DNA of 64,000 bases from Nocardioides nitrophenolicus (GCF_016907515.1 NZ_JAFBBY010000001.1:1488001-1552000); one strand, 5' to 3'. Shown: positions 36,449 to 45,130, counted from the first letter of the stretch. The notes: generated by a model not told the origin, from the sequence alone. Translations and numbers: made by a program.

Positions 36449-38037
36449 TGGCCGACCAGCCGACCGGACCCGTGACCGCACCCGCACAGGCCGGGCACAT
36501 GCTCGAGCGTGCCCGCTGGGCCGCCCGCGCCTTCGCGACCTACTCCCCCGGCGACGTCGAGCGGATCGTCCGCGCGGTCGCCGAGGTGGCCCACGCCAAC
36601 GCCCAGAAGTACGCCGAGTGGGCGGTGCGCGAGACCGGCTTCGGCGTCGTCGAGCACAAGGTCCGCAAGAACCAGGCCTGCTCGCGCGGCCTGCTCGACA
36701 CCTATGCCGGCCAGGACTTCGTCAGCCCGCGGATCCGCGTCGACGACAAGATCGTCGAAGTCCCCCGCCCGGCCGGCGTGGTGCTGGCGCTGACGCCCTC
36801 GACCAACCCGGTCGCCACCGTCTTCTTCAAGGTGATCCTGAGCCTGATGACCCGCAACGCGGTGGTCGTCAGCCCGCACCCGATGGCCCAGGAGTGCTGC
36901 CACGACGCGGCCCAGCTGCTGGCCCGGGCCGCGGTCGAGGCAGGCGCGCCGGACGGCATCGTGCAGAGCGTCGCCGAGCCGACCATCCCCCTGGTCGAGG
37001 CGCTCATGGGCGACGCCCGCACCAATGTCATCCTCGCCACCGGCGGCACCGGCGTCGTGCGCTCGGCGTACAGCTCGGGCAACCCGGCGATCGGCGTCGG
37101 TCCGGGCAACGTCCCGGTGCTCGTCGACGCGACCGCCGACGTGCGCGCCGCCGCCCGGCGCCTGGTCGAGAGCAAGGCATTCGACAACTCCGTGCTCTGC
37201 ACCAACGAGTCGGTGCTCGTCGTCGAGGACGCCGTCGCCGACCGCCTGCTGCGCGAGATGGAGCGGGCCGGCGCGGCCGTGCTCGGCGCTGACGACGCCC
37301 AGCGGCTGCGCGACTACATGTTCCCGTACGGCCGGCTCAACGTGGACGTCGTCGGCAAGGACGCCTCGTGGATCGCCCAACAGGCGGGGATCCGGGTCGG
37401 CCCGCGCACCCAGGTGCTCGTGGCTCCGTTCGACGTGGCCGTACCCGAGGAGCCGCTCACCCACGAGAAGCTCTCCCCCGTGCTCGGGCTGATCCGGGTG
37501 CCCGACGCGGCGACCGGCATCGCGACCGCCCGCGCGATCGTACGCATCGCCGGCGCCGGGCACAGCGCGGCGATCCACTCCACCGATCCGGCCACGGTGA
37601 TGCGCTATGCCGCCGACGTCCCGGTGCTCCGGGTGTCGGTCAACGTCGGCAACAGCACCGGCAGCTCGGGCCTCGACACCAACCTGGCGCCGACGATGAC
37701 CATCGGCACCGGCTTCGTCGGGCGCAGTGCGCTCAGCGAGAACCTCCAGCCGAAGCACCTCGTCGACTGGACCCGGATCGCCTACGACGCCGATCCCGCC
37801 GAGGCGATGCCGTCGTACGCCGGGCTGAGCCCGTGGGCCGACCACCGCAGCCCGGTGCCGGCGTACCCGCTGGCCTCGAACGACGACCGGGCGCCCGCCG
37901 CCGTCCAGGTCGACGCGCTGATCGACCGGATCGGCGCCCGCACCACGGCCTCCGGCGGGAGTGCCGACGACGCGGCCTTCCGCGAGCAGGTCCGTCGTCT
38001 CGTCGTCGAAGAACTCTCCCACCTCATCAAGGGCTGA
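36448..38037 (+). CDS. CoA-acylating aldehyde dehydrogenase, microcompartment type
   Basis: Enzyme of 529 aa that should turn propionaldehyde into propionyl-CoA inside the shell. NAD/CoA site parts: ALTPSTNPVATVFFK near residue 113, ILATGGTGVVRSAYSSGNPA near 193, and the catalytic Cys251 in NSVLCTNESV. After a Pro/Ala-rich linker the last 24 residues form an amphipathic helix (AAFREQVRRLVVEELSHLI), the usual look of an encapsulation peptide. Start overlaps the previous stop (TGATG). Confidence 0.88.
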   Translation: MADQPTGPVTAPAQAGHMLERARWAARAFATYSPGDVERIVRAVAEVAHANAQKYAEWAVRETGFGVVEHKVRKNQACSRGLLDTYAGQDFVSPRIRVDDKIVEVPRPAGVVLALTPSTNPVATVFFKVILSLMTRNAVVVSPHPMAQECCHDAAQLLARAAVEAGAPDGIVQSVAEPTIPLVEALMGDARTNVILATGGTGVVRSAYSSGNPAIGVGPGNVPVLVDATADVRAAARRLVESKAFDNSVLCTNESVLVVEDAVADRLLREMERAGAAVLGADDAQRLRDYMFPYGRLNVDVVGKDASWIAQQAGIRVGPRTQVLVAPFDVAVPEEPLTHEKLSPVLGLIRVPDAATGIATARAIVRIAGAGHSAAIHSTDPATVMRYAADVPVLRVSVNVGNSTGSSGLDTNLAPTMTIGTGFVGRSALSENLQPKHLVDWTRIAYDADPAEAMPSYAGLSPWADHRSPVPAYPLASNDDRAPAAVQVDALIDRIGARTTASGGSADDAAFREQVRRLVVEELSHLIKG

Positions 38038-38040
38038 CCC

Positions 38041-38643
38041 ATGGCTGAACTGCGTTCCTTCATCTTCATCGACCGGCTGCAGCCGCAGACGCTGTGCTAT
38101 CTCGGCACCTGGATCAAGGGCACCCTGCCCCGCGCCCACATGGCCGCGCAGATCATCGAGGTGGCACCCGGGATCGACATCGAGCCGATCACCGACGTCG
38201 CGCTCAAGCACGCCGAGGTCGCCGCGGGCGTACTCGTGGTCGAGCGCCAGTTCGGCTACCTCGAGTTCCACGGCGAGACCGGCTCGGTCAAGGCCGCCGC
38301 CGAGGGCGTGCTCGACGCACTGGGCGCGGACGCGTCGAGCGCGGTGCGGCCGCAGATCCTGGCCAGCAAGATCATCAGCTCGATCGACCACCAGCACGCC
38401 TTCCTGATCAACCGCAACAAGATCGGGTCGATGGTGCTGCCGGGCGAGTCGATGTACGTGCTCGAGGTGCAGCCCGCGTCGTACGCGATCGTGGCGACCA
38501 ACGAGGCCGAGAAGGCCGCCGACATCAAGGTGGTCGACTACCGGATGATCGGCGCCACCGGTCGGGTCTACCTCTCCGGCAAGGAGGCCGACGTACGCCA
38601 GGCCGCCGAGGCGGCCGAGGACGCGCTGCGAGGGCTCACGTGA
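38041..38643 (+). CDS. Microcompartment shell protein, tandem BMC domain (BMC-T), first copy
   Basis: Shell protein of 200 aa with two BMC folds: residues about 1-98 (AAQIIEVAPGIDIEPITDVA, VVERQFGYLEFHG) and 100-200 (HAFLINRNKIGSMVLPG then DYRMIGATGRVYLSG). Trimers of such proteins form pseudohexameric tiles, often with a gated pore. It is 3 bp after the aldehyde dehydrogenase gene. About 45% of its residues look shared with the BMC-T at 39794 by eye, which suggests an old duplication. Confidence 0.9.
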   Translation: MAELRSFIFIDRLQPQTLCYLGTWIKGTLPRAHMAAQIIEVAPGIDIEPITDVALKHAEVAAGVLVVERQFGYLEFHGETGSVKAAAEGVLDALGADASSAVRPQILASKIISSIDHQHAFLINRNKIGSMVLPGESMYVLEVQPASYAIVATNEAEKAADIKVVDYRMIGATGRVYLSGKEADVRQAAEAAEDALRGLT

Positions 38644-39134
38644 CCTCTCCCGACCTGCGGGCCCTCATCGCGGACGTCGTCCGCGAGGTCGTCGCGGACC
38701 TCGTCGGTCCCGCCGCGACCCCGGCGGCGCCCGCACCCCCGGTCGCCGCGGCGCCGGCCCCTCCCGCCGGCGTCGCGGGCGCCGAGCACGTGACCCCGGC
38801 GGCGCTGCGCGAGCGCGTCGAGCCGGTGCGGATCGCGGACGACGCCGACCTGGACCGGTTCGCGCGGCAGCTGCTCGCGCTGTTCGAGAACCCGAAGAAC
38901 CGCCAGGACCTGCGGGCCGGACGGCTGCGCTTCCGGCTCGAGGGCGGCGCCGCGGCCGTCGTACCGGAGGCCCGGGCGGCGCAGCGGATCGACGCCGGCG
39001 CGGTGACCGAGCGGCAGGTCAAGGCGGCCGCCGAGGCGGGCCGTCGGCTGGTCCTCGGCCGGAAGGCCGTGCTGACTCCCCTGGCGCGCGAGAAGGCCCG
39101 CGCGCTGGGGGTTCCCATCGAGAAGGAGCGCTGA
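38640..39134 (+). CDS. Microcompartment-associated accessory protein with amphipathic N-terminal helix
   Basis: Protein of 164 aa. It starts with a short amphipathic helix (LRALIADVVREVVADLVG), then an Ala/Pro linker to about residue 48 and a small domain ending VLTPLAREKARALGVPIEK. That C-terminal signature is common in unnamed proteins of ethanolamine- and propanediol-type loci. The N-terminal helix looks like an encapsulation peptide. Function unknown; it may scaffold enzymes to the shell. GTG start overlaps the BMC-T stop, and its own stop overlaps the next start. Confidence 0.7.
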   Translation: MTSPDLRALIADVVREVVADLVGPAATPAAPAPPVAAAPAPPAGVAGAEHVTPAALRERVEPVRIADDADLDRFARQLLALFENPKNRQDLRAGRLRFRLEGGAAAVVPEARAAQRIDAGAVTERQVKAAAEAGRRLVLGRKAVLTPLAREKARALGVPIEKER

Positions 39135-39382
39135 TGCTGAGAGCAGTCGTGACCGGCAACGTCTGGTCCACCAAGAGGATCGACGGCCTGCCCAACGGCG
39201 CCTTCCTGGAGGTCGAGGTGGAGGGCGGCAGCCGCCTGGTCGCCTTCGACGTCCTGGGCAGCGGCGTCGGCGAGACCGTCCTGGTCGCCCAGGGCTCGGT
39301 CGCCGCCGCCTGGTTCCCCGGTACGCCGCCCCCCGTCGACGCGCTGGTCATCGGCTCGATCGACACCCAGCCCACGGGCTGA
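39134..39382 (+). CDS. Microcompartment vertex protein, EutN/CcmL type (BMC-P)
   Basis: Pentamer-forming shell protein of 82 aa: MLRAVVTGNVWSTKRIDGLP at the start, FDVLGSGVGETVLVAQGS in the middle and ALVIGSIDT at the end, all EutN/CcmL features. Pentamers cap the vertices of the icosahedral shell. TGATG overlap with the accessory gene. Confidence 0.92.
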   Translation: MLRAVVTGNVWSTKRIDGLPNGAFLEVEVEGGSRLVAFDVLGSGVGETVLVAQGSVAAAWFPGTPPPVDALVIGSIDTQPTG

Positions 39383-39457
39383 CCCCCGCTGTCGGGGCGC
39401 CGCCGGCCCCCGCCAACCGCAACCCGCACCACCCACCGCACAACCAAGGAGCACCAC

Positions 39458-39739
39458 ATGTCCAGCACCGCCATCGGCATGATCGAGACCAAGGGCTTCG
39501 TCGCCGCGCTCGCCGCCGCGGACGCCATGGTCAAGGCCGCCAATGTCACCATCACCGACCGCCAGGAGGTCGGCGACGGCCTGGTCGCCGTCGTCATCGC
39601 CGGCGAGGTGGGCGCGGTCAAGGCCGCGACCGAGGCCGGCGCCGAGACCGCGTCGCAGGTCGGCGAGCTCGTCAGCGTGCACGTGATCCCGCGTCCGCAC
39701 GCCGAGCTCGGCGGCCACTTCGACGTCAGCGCGAAGTAG
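39458..39739 (+). CDS. Microcompartment shell protein, single BMC domain (BMC-H)
   Basis: Hexamer-forming shell protein of 93 aa with AIGMIETKGFVAALAAADAM at the start, VAVVIAGEVGAVKAATEAG in the middle and VHVIPRPHAEL near the end, the standard BMC-H pattern. CAAGGAG precedes the ATG. A 75-bp gap before it and strong ribosome-binding site may allow higher output than the neighbours, as expected for the major tile. Short 10-bp CCAGCCAGCA repeats (39751-39772) follow it. Confidence 0.93.
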   Translation: MSSTAIGMIETKGFVAALAAADAMVKAANVTITDRQEVGDGLVAVVIAGEVGAVKAATEAGAETASQVGELVSVHVIPRPHAELGGHFDVSAK

Positions 39740-39793
39740 CCCGCCCCCCACCAGCCAGCACCAGCCAGCACCAGCACGAGAAGAGGAGGTCCG

Positions 39794-40441
39794 ATGGCCG
39801 CCACCGACGCCCGCGCGGAGCTGCGGGTCTACCTGATGGTCGAGGACCTGCAGCCGCAGTTCGCCGCCTACCTGGGCACACCCACGCGGGCCCGAGGCTA
39901 CCCGCCGTACGCCGGCGACCACGCCCTGATCATCGAGGTCGCCCCGGCGCTCGCGATCGAGCGCGTGATCGACCTGGCCCTGCGGGCCGCGCCCTCGGTC
40001 GAGCCCGGCATCCTCTTCGTGGAGCGGCAGTTCGGGGTGCTCGAGCTGCACGCCTCGTCCCTGGAGGACGTGGTGGCCGCCGGCCAGGCCGTCCTCGACG
40101 GCACCGGCAGCTCGGCCAGTGACCAGCTGCGCCCGCGGGTGCTGTACCACGACATCATCGAGGGCATCACCGACCAGCACGCGGTGATCCTCAACCGCAA
40201 CCGTTCGGGGTCGATGATCATGCCGGGACAGTCCCTGCTCGTCTACGAGATGGCGCCCGCCCTGTTCGCGGCGGTCGCCGCCAACGAGGCCGAGCGGGCG
40301 GCGCCCGGCATCACGATGGTCGACGTGCAGTTCATCGGTGCGGCCGGCCGGCTCTACCTCAGCGGCAGCACCGAGGACGTCGAGGTGGCCCGGGACCGGA
40401 TCACCAAGGTCCTGGAGTCGATCGAGGGACGGGAGCACTGA
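39794..40441 (+). CDS. Microcompartment shell protein, tandem BMC domain (BMC-T), second copy
   Basis: Shell protein of 215 aa with two BMC folds (IIEVAPALAIERVIDLAL then FVERQFGVLELH; HAVILNRNRSGSMIMPGQS then DVQFIGAAGRLYLSG). Compared with the copy at 38041 it has an insertion with GYPPYAGD near residue 37. Two different BMC-T tiles, one BMC-H and one BMC-P are what RMM-type loci carry. GAAGAGGAGG precedes the ATG; stop overlaps the kinase start. Confidence 0.9.
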   Translation: MAATDARAELRVYLMVEDLQPQFAAYLGTPTRARGYPPYAGDHALIIEVAPALAIERVIDLALRAAPSVEPGILFVERQFGVLELHASSLEDVVAAGQAVLDGTGSSASDQLRPRVLYHDIIEGITDQHAVILNRNRSGSMIMPGQSLLVYEMAPALFAAVAANEAERAAPGITMVDVQFIGAAGRLYLSGSTEDVEVARDRITKVLESIEGREH

Positions 40442-41433
40442 TGGCCGCGACCGCGGCGGCGGCCGACACCCGGGTCGCCGAGGAGGTGCTCCCCCGCTAC
40501 GGCTTCGGCCCCGGCAGCACGCTGCGGATGATCAACCTCTCCGAGAACGCGACCTTCCTGGTCGAGGAGGGCGAGCGCAGCGCCATCCTGCGCGTGCACC
40601 GGGTGGGCTACCACTCGCGCGCCGACATCGAGAGCGAGCTGTCCTGGCTGGCGGCGCTGCGCGAGGAGTCCGAGGTGGCGACCTCGGAGGTGGTGCCGAC
40701 GGCCGGGGGCGAGTGGGTCACCACGGTCGTCGTCGACGGCGAGGAGCGCCATGCCGTGCTCTTCCACCTGGTGCCGGGGATCGAGCCCGACGACGTGGCG
40801 CTGGGCACCGCCGACTTCGAGACGCTCGGCGCGATCACGGCGCGGATGCACGTGCACGCCCGGTCGTGGCGCCCGCCCCACGCCTTCCACCGGTTCAGCT
40901 GGGACTGGGAGCACTCCCTGGGCGAGCGCCCGCGGTGGGGGCGCTGGCAGGACGGGATCGGGGTCGGGCCGGTCGAGGAGGCGGCGCTCGGCGCCGCCGC
41001 CGAGGTCGTGCGCGAGCGGCTCGCGTCGTACGGCACGGGCGCGGACCGGTTCGGACTGGTCCATGCCGACCTCCGGCTGGCCAACCTGCTGGTCGAGGGC
41101 GACCAGGTCACCGTGATCGACTTCGACGACTGCGGCCACTCGTGGTTCATGTACGACTTCGGCACGGCGGTCTCGTTCATCGAGCACGACCCGCGGCTGC
41201 CGGACTGGCAGGCCGCGTGGCTGCGCGGCTACCGCTCCGTCACGGAGCTGGCGGCCGAGCACGAGGACATGCTCGCGACCTTCGTGATGATGCGCCGCCT
41301 GCTCCTCGTCGCCTGGATGGGCTCGCACGCGCACTCCCGTGAGTGCCAGGAACTCGGACCCGGCTACACCGCCGGCACCGTCGAGCTGGCGCGGCGCTAT
41401 GTCGCGTCGGACGGCGCATCTCTCACCTCCTAG
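40441..41433 (+). CDS. APH-fold kinase, probable 1-amino-2-propanol kinase
   Basis: Phosphotransferase of 330 aa: ATP Lys region in SAILRVHRVGYHS, catalytic loop LVHADLRLANLLV (HxDxxxxN) near residue 207 and metal Asp in VIDFDDCGHSW near 224. The M. smegmatis homologue in the same locus type was characterised as (S)-1-amino-2-propanol kinase; the substrate here is inferred from gene order. Start overlaps the BMC-T stop (TGATG). Confidence 0.82.
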   Translation: MAATAAAADTRVAEEVLPRYGFGPGSTLRMINLSENATFLVEEGERSAILRVHRVGYHSRADIESELSWLAALREESEVATSEVVPTAGGEWVTTVVVDGEERHAVLFHLVPGIEPDDVALGTADFETLGAITARMHVHARSWRPPHAFHRFSWDWEHSLGERPRWGRWQDGIGVGPVEEAALGAAAEVVRERLASYGTGADRFGLVHADLRLANLLVEGDQVTVIDFDDCGHSWFMYDFGTAVSFIEHDPRLPDWQAAWLRGYRSVTELAAEHEDMLATFVMMRRLLLVAWMGSHAHSRECQELGPGYTAGTVELARRYVASDGASLTS

Positions 41434-41460
41434 CTGACCACCTTCCTCGATCGGAGCACC

Positions 41461-42231
41461 ATGTTCACCTCACTCGCCGGACGCTCGGTCGTCGTCACCG
41501 GTGGCAGCAAGGGCATCGGCCGCGGCATCGCCGCCGTCTTCGCGGGCGCGGGCGCCCGGGTCCTGATCACCGGGCGCGACGAGGAGTCGCTCACCGCGGC
41601 GTGCGCTCAGCTCGGCGGCGAGACGTCGTACGTCGTCGCCGACGTGAGCCGGCGCGAGGACTGCGACCGGATGGCGGCGGTGGCGCTCGAGCGCCACGGC
41701 GGCATCGACGTGCTGTGCGCCAACGCGGGCATCTTCCCGGCCGCCCGCCTCGACGCGATGACCGCCGACGATCTCACCACGGTGATGGCCACCAACCTCA
41801 ACGGCACCGTGTTCGCGGTCCAGGCCTGCCTGGAGCCGCTCACCGCCAGCGGCCGGGGCCGGGTGATCGTGACGTCGTCGATCACCGGTCCCCACACCGG
41901 CTACCCGGGGTGGTCGCACTACGGCGCGAGCAAGGCCGCACAGCTCGGCTTCGTGCGCACCGCCGCCCTCGAGCTGGCCCCGCGCGGGATCACCATCAAC
42001 GCGGTGCTGCCCGGCAACATCGCCACCGAGGGCCTCGACGGCCTCGGCGAGGAGTACCTGACCGCGATGGCCGCGAGCGTCCCGCAGAAGCGGCTCGGCG
42101 GCGTCGCCGACATCGGCAACGCCGCGCTCTTCTTCGCCACCGAGGAGGCCGGCTACGTCACCGGGCAGAGTCTGGTCGTCGACGGCGGCCAGATCCTGCC
42201 CGAGTCGCTGCAGGCGCTCGAGGAGATCTGA
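41461..42231 (+). CDS. SDR family oxidoreductase, probable aminoacetone / 1-amino-2-propanol dehydrogenase
   Basis: Short-chain dehydrogenase of 256 aa: [25 protein letters not shown], catalytic Ser in VTSSITG and YGASKAAQ (YxxxK). In RMM-type loci an SDR interconverts aminoacetone and 1-amino-2-propanol and feeds the kinase. GATCGGAG precedes the ATG at 41461. Last metabolic gene of the operon. Confidence 0.85.
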   Translation: MFTSLAGRSVVVTGGSKGIGRGIAAVFAGAGARVLITGRDEESLTAACAQLGGETSYVVADVSRREDCDRMAAVALERHGGIDVLCANAGIFPAARLDAMTADDLTTVMATNLNGTVFAVQACLEPLTASGRGRVIVTSSITGPHTGYPGWSHYGASKAAQLGFVRTAALELAPRGITINAVLPGNIATEGLDGLGEEYLTAMAASVPQKRLGGVADIGNAALFFATEEAGYVTGQSLVVDGGQILPESLQALEEI

Positions 42232-42261
42232 GCGGACCGATCGGGTACCGTTTCACAATCT

Positions 42262-42270
42262 GGTCAGACC
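42262..42270. promoter_or_regulatory. Candidate GntR operator upstream of its own gene
   Basis: GGTC-A-GACC, a perfect 9-bp palindrome about 42 bp before the GntR start; related sequences lie in the divergent control region at 35065-35096. Confidence 0.45.
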
Positions 42271-42311
42271 GATCGGGCGGATGACCGGGAGAGTCGCGAG
42301 AGGAGCGGGTC

Positions 42312-43103
42312 ATGGCGAACGAGTCGGCCATCGCCGAGAACCTCCGCCGCCGGATGCTGACCGACATCGGTGCGGGCACGCTCCCGCCCGGTGCCCGGCT
42401 CGGCAGCGAGCGCGAGCTGTCGGAGCACTACGGCGTCAGCCGGGCCACCCTGCGCCAGGTGCTCGCCGCGCTCGAGGAGGCCGGCCTGGTCCGCCGGGTC
42501 GCCGGCCGCGGTGGCGGCACCTTCATCAGCCACGCCAAGGTCGAGCACGACCTGACCAAGGTGGTCGGGGTGCCCGCCTACCTGGCGCGCCAGGGCTACT
42601 CCGCCGGCACCCGGGTGGTCGCCACCCGGATGGGCGTCGCCGACGCCTCCACGCGCCGCGCGCTCCAGCTCGCCGAGGGCGACCTCGTCCTCGACATCCG
42701 CCGGCTGCGGCTCGCCGACGGCACCCCGTTCTCGCTCGACCAGGCCCGGCTGCCCGCCGACCGCTTCCCCGGCCTGCTGGAGCAGCCCCTGGGCGGTTCC
42801 ATCTACGAGCTGATCGAGAACGACTACGGCATCGCCATCGCCGACGCCGAGGAGGTCGTCGAGGTGGTGCACGCCACCGACGAGGAGGCCGCGCTCCTCG
42901 GGGTCGCGGCCGGTGACGCCCTGGTGTCGATCACCCGCACGACCTACGACACGACCGGCACGCCCTTCGAGTTCTCCCACGACCTGTTCCGCTCGGACCG
43001 GGTGCGGATCACGCTGCGGACCCCCGGCCGCGGCCTGCGCGGGCTGCCCGGTCGCGACGGCTCGCACTTCGCGACCATCTCCTCGGTCCCGGCCACCGGC
43101 TGA
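42312..43103 (+). CDS. GntR family (HutC/UTRA) transcriptional regulator
   Basis: Protein of 263 aa. N-terminal winged helix (PPGARLGSERELSEHYGVSR then ATLRQVLAALEEAGLV) and a UTRA ligand domain (about 90-245; SITRTTYDTTGTPFEFSHDL). HutC-type regulators bind small effectors, here perhaps the amino alcohol or an intermediate. It closes the microcompartment locus on the same strand and probably represses it. Followed by the terminator that is split by the IS30 element. Confidence 0.87.
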   Translation: MANESAIAENLRRRMLTDIGAGTLPPGARLGSERELSEHYGVSRATLRQVLAALEEAGLVRRVAGRGGGTFISHAKVEHDLTKVVGVPAYLARQGYSAGTRVVATRMGVADASTRRALQLAEGDLVLDIRRLRLADGTPFSLDQARLPADRFPGLLEQPLGGSIYELIENDYGIAIADAEEVVEVVHATDEEAALLGVAAGDALVSITRTTYDTTGTPFEFSHDLFRSDRVRITLRTPGRGLRGLPGRDGSHFATISSVPATG

Positions 43104-43183
43104 GCCCGCCCCGGACGCACCCGACGGCGCGGCAGGCCGACGCGGAAGGAGCCCGGAACGCGACACGGCCCGGACGACGTGGC

Positions 43184-44784
43184 GGATTCGAGGGGTCGTC
43201 GCAACACCGCTGGTTGTTCTAGGTGGTGAGTAGATCATGCAGGCGCTCGGCTGGGGTTTCCCAGTCGAGCGTTTTGCGTGGCCGGCCGTTGAGTTCCTGG
43301 GCGACGTGTTCGAGGTCTTCTGGACCGTGGACGGACAGGTCGGTGCCCTTGGGGAAGTACTGGCGCAGCAGCCCGTTGGTGTTCTCATTGGTGCCGCGCT
43401 GCCACGGTGATGCCGGGTCGCAGAAGTAGACCTGCAGATCGGTCGCGGTCTTGATCTCCTTGTGCCGCGCCAGCTCGCAGCCCTGGTCCCAGGTCAACGA
43501 CCCACGCAGGTGTGCGGGCAGGGTCGCGATGGTCGCGACCAGCGCGTCACGGACCTGTTCTGCGTTGTGCCCCTCGGGCAGGTGCAGCAACATCGTGTAC
43601 CGGGTCGCACGCTCGACCAAGGTCCCGATCGCTGACTGGTTGCCGGCGCCCATGATCAGGTCGCCTTCCCAGTGCCCGGGCACGGCCCGGTCCTCGACCT
43701 CGGCCGGCCGGTCGCTGATCATCACCATGGGATCGACGAAACGCTGGGTTCGTTGCCCGGGCTGGCGGTGCGGTTTGCGGCGGGTCCTGCCACTGCGCAA
43801 CGCGGTCTGGACCTCGCGCTTGAGCCCGCCACGGGCCTGGAAGTACAGCGCCTGGTAGATCGTCTCGTGGCTCACGCGCATGCTCTCGTCGTCGGGGTGA
43901 TCGAGTCTGAGCCTGTTCGAGATCTGCTCGGGCGACAACTTTCGTTCCAGCCCGTGCTCGACCTCGGCACGCAGTCGGGTGTTGGTGACCAGCTTCGACG
44001 GCTTGGGGCGGGCACGCGTGGCCGCGGCGTCGCGGTGTGCCTGGTGGGGTAAGTAGATGCCTTCGATACGGTGTCGGGCGACCTCACGTGACACGGTCGA
44101 GACGTTCTTCCCGATCCCGGCCGCGATCGCGGTCAGTGTGTGTTTGTTGACCAGGCCGTCCGCGATCGCCAACCGGTCATCGAGGGAGAGGTACCGCTCA
44201 CTGATGGCGACCTCGGCGCGTGCAGCTGGCGTCATAGCCTTCTGATAGCGGGTGCCGCTGGCGTAGTCCACGACCGTGCCGTCGGGATAGGTCCGCGTGT
44301 TGCTGGTCTTGGTGATCCCGCGTCGCCAGTCGCGTGCGGTGCGCTCGTTGACTCCGACCTCGCGAGCGGCGCGTGCTGAGGACCAGCCGTCGGTGATCAG
44401 CTCGAAGAACCTCGCCTTGGCATCCGCTTTGCCGGCCTTGTTCTTGGTCTGGGCGACCAGGCCGGCCGCGACCAGGATCCGACGCGCGGCGTCGTGGCTC
44501 AGTCCGCTCGCGATCGCGGCACGATTGACCTTGCCGGTCGCGGTGAACACCTCGACCACGACCCGACGATGCTCCTCGGTGATCCTCGCCTTCGGTCCCC
44601 GCCCACGGCCGGCGGCCTGCAGCAGCTCGTAAGCCCGACCCTTCGAAACTCCCAGAGCCGTGGCGGCTGCGGGGACCGGGACCCCGCTATCGACCAACCG
44701 CAGAAGACGGGCCTTCTCCTCCGAAAACGACACGGTCGTCGCAACTCCTCAAAACTCGAGGTGTTGCGACGACCGTGTGAACCC
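43184..44784 (-). mobile_element. IS30-family insertion sequence (1601 bp)
   Basis: Terminal inverted repeats of 25 bp at 43184-43208 and 44760-44784 (five mismatches; the inner 15 bases GGTCGTCGCAACACC are identical). One transposase gene on the minus strand fills it. Near the right end a second copy of the inner repeat (44731-44744) faces the terminal one and forms a palindrome over the transposase start. A clear target duplication is not visible. The intact transposase suggests a recent arrival. Confidence 0.85.
43219..44733 (-). CDS. IS30 family transposase
   Basis: DDE transposase of 504 aa. The first 190 residues hold helix-turn-helix regions (VPVPAAATALGVSKGRAYEL and further on NKHTLTAIAAGIGKNVSTVS). 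The catalytic core has GHWEGDLIMGAG (first Asp), TWDQGCELARHKE (second Asp) and DPASPWQRGTNENTNGLLR (Glu), with the IS30 ending YFPKGTDLS. It is longer than classic IS30 transposases (about 380 aa) because of its N-terminal part. GTG start 44733 lies inside an inverted repeat, which may limit its translation. Confidence 0.92.
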   Translation of the reverse strand: MSFSEEKARLLRLVDSGVPVPAAATALGVSKGRAYELLQAAGRGRGPKARITEEHRRVVVEVFTATGKVNRAAIASGLSHDAARRILVAAGLVAQTKNKAGKADAKARFFELITDGWSSARAAREVGVNERTARDWRRGITKTSNTRTYPDGTVVDYASGTRYQKAMTPAARAEVAISERYLSLDDRLAIADGLVNKHTLTAIAAGIGKNVSTVSREVARHRIEGIYLPHQAHRDAAATRARPKPSKLVTNTRLRAEVEHGLERKLSPEQISNRLRLDHPDDESMRVSHETIYQALYFQARGGLKREVQTALRSGRTRRKPHRQPGQRTQRFVDPMVMISDRPAEVEDRAVPGHWEGDLIMGAGNQSAIGTLVERATRYTMLLHLPEGHNAEQVRDALVATIATLPAHLRGSLTWDQGCELARHKEIKTATDLQVYFCDPASPWQRGTNENTNGLLRQYFPKGTDLSVHGPEDLEHVAQELNGRPRKTLDWETPAERLHDLLTT

Positions 44785-44821
44785 AAGCGTCGTCGTCCGG
44801 GCCGTGTCGGCGTCAGGTGCC

Positions 44822-45130
44822 TCAGAGCGAGATGAGGACCTCGGCGACCGAGCCGGTCTGCGCCTGGACGACGCGGTCGACCGGGTCGGCCTTGGGCGCC
44901 AGGGTGCGCAGGGTCCACTGGCCGTCGCCGGCGAAGAACCGGAAGTGGCCGGTGGCCGAGGTGGGCACCTCGGCGGTGAACTCGCCGGTCTTGTCGAGCA
45001 GCCGGACGTAGGCGCTCGCCACGGGCGTGGCGTCGTCGCCGGTGCCGCGCACGACCTGGCCCTGGATCACGGCCTCCTTGGCGACGTTGACGCCGTCAAG
45101 CGACAGGCCGCCGACCTTCGCGCCGCACAT
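44822..45130 (-). CDS. sseC: DUF1416 protein, SseC type
   Basis: Protein of 102 aa with a beta-sandwich look (VIQGQVVRGTGDDATPVASA, VRLLDKTGEFTAEVPTSATG). DUF1416 genes follow the cysA-type sulfurtransferases in mycobacteria (sseC-cysA pairs), as here: its ATG overlaps the rhodanese stop (TGATG). It is thought to take part in sulfur metabolism; the exact role is not known. The stop is 12 bp from the split terminator. Confidence 0.82.
   Translation of the reverse strand: MCGAKVGGLSLDGVNVAKEAVIQGQVVRGTGDDATPVASAYVRLLDKTGEFTAEVPTSATGHFRFFAGDGQWTLRTLAPKADPVDRVVQAQTGSVAEVLISL

Larger units (their letters stand above)
43161..44809. terminator. Terminator hairpin split by an IS30-family insertion
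   Basis: Perfect 19-bp arms CGACACGGCCCGGACGACG (43161-43179) and its reverse complement (44791-44809) flank the IS element directly. Without the insertion they would form a 19-bp stem with a loop of about 10 nt between the converging GntR and sseC genes. Confidence 0.8.

Noticed and set aside
43104..43183. Target-site duplication for the IS30 element
   Set aside because: Flanks TGGC and AAGC do not match, and shifting the ends by a few bases gives no duplication either.
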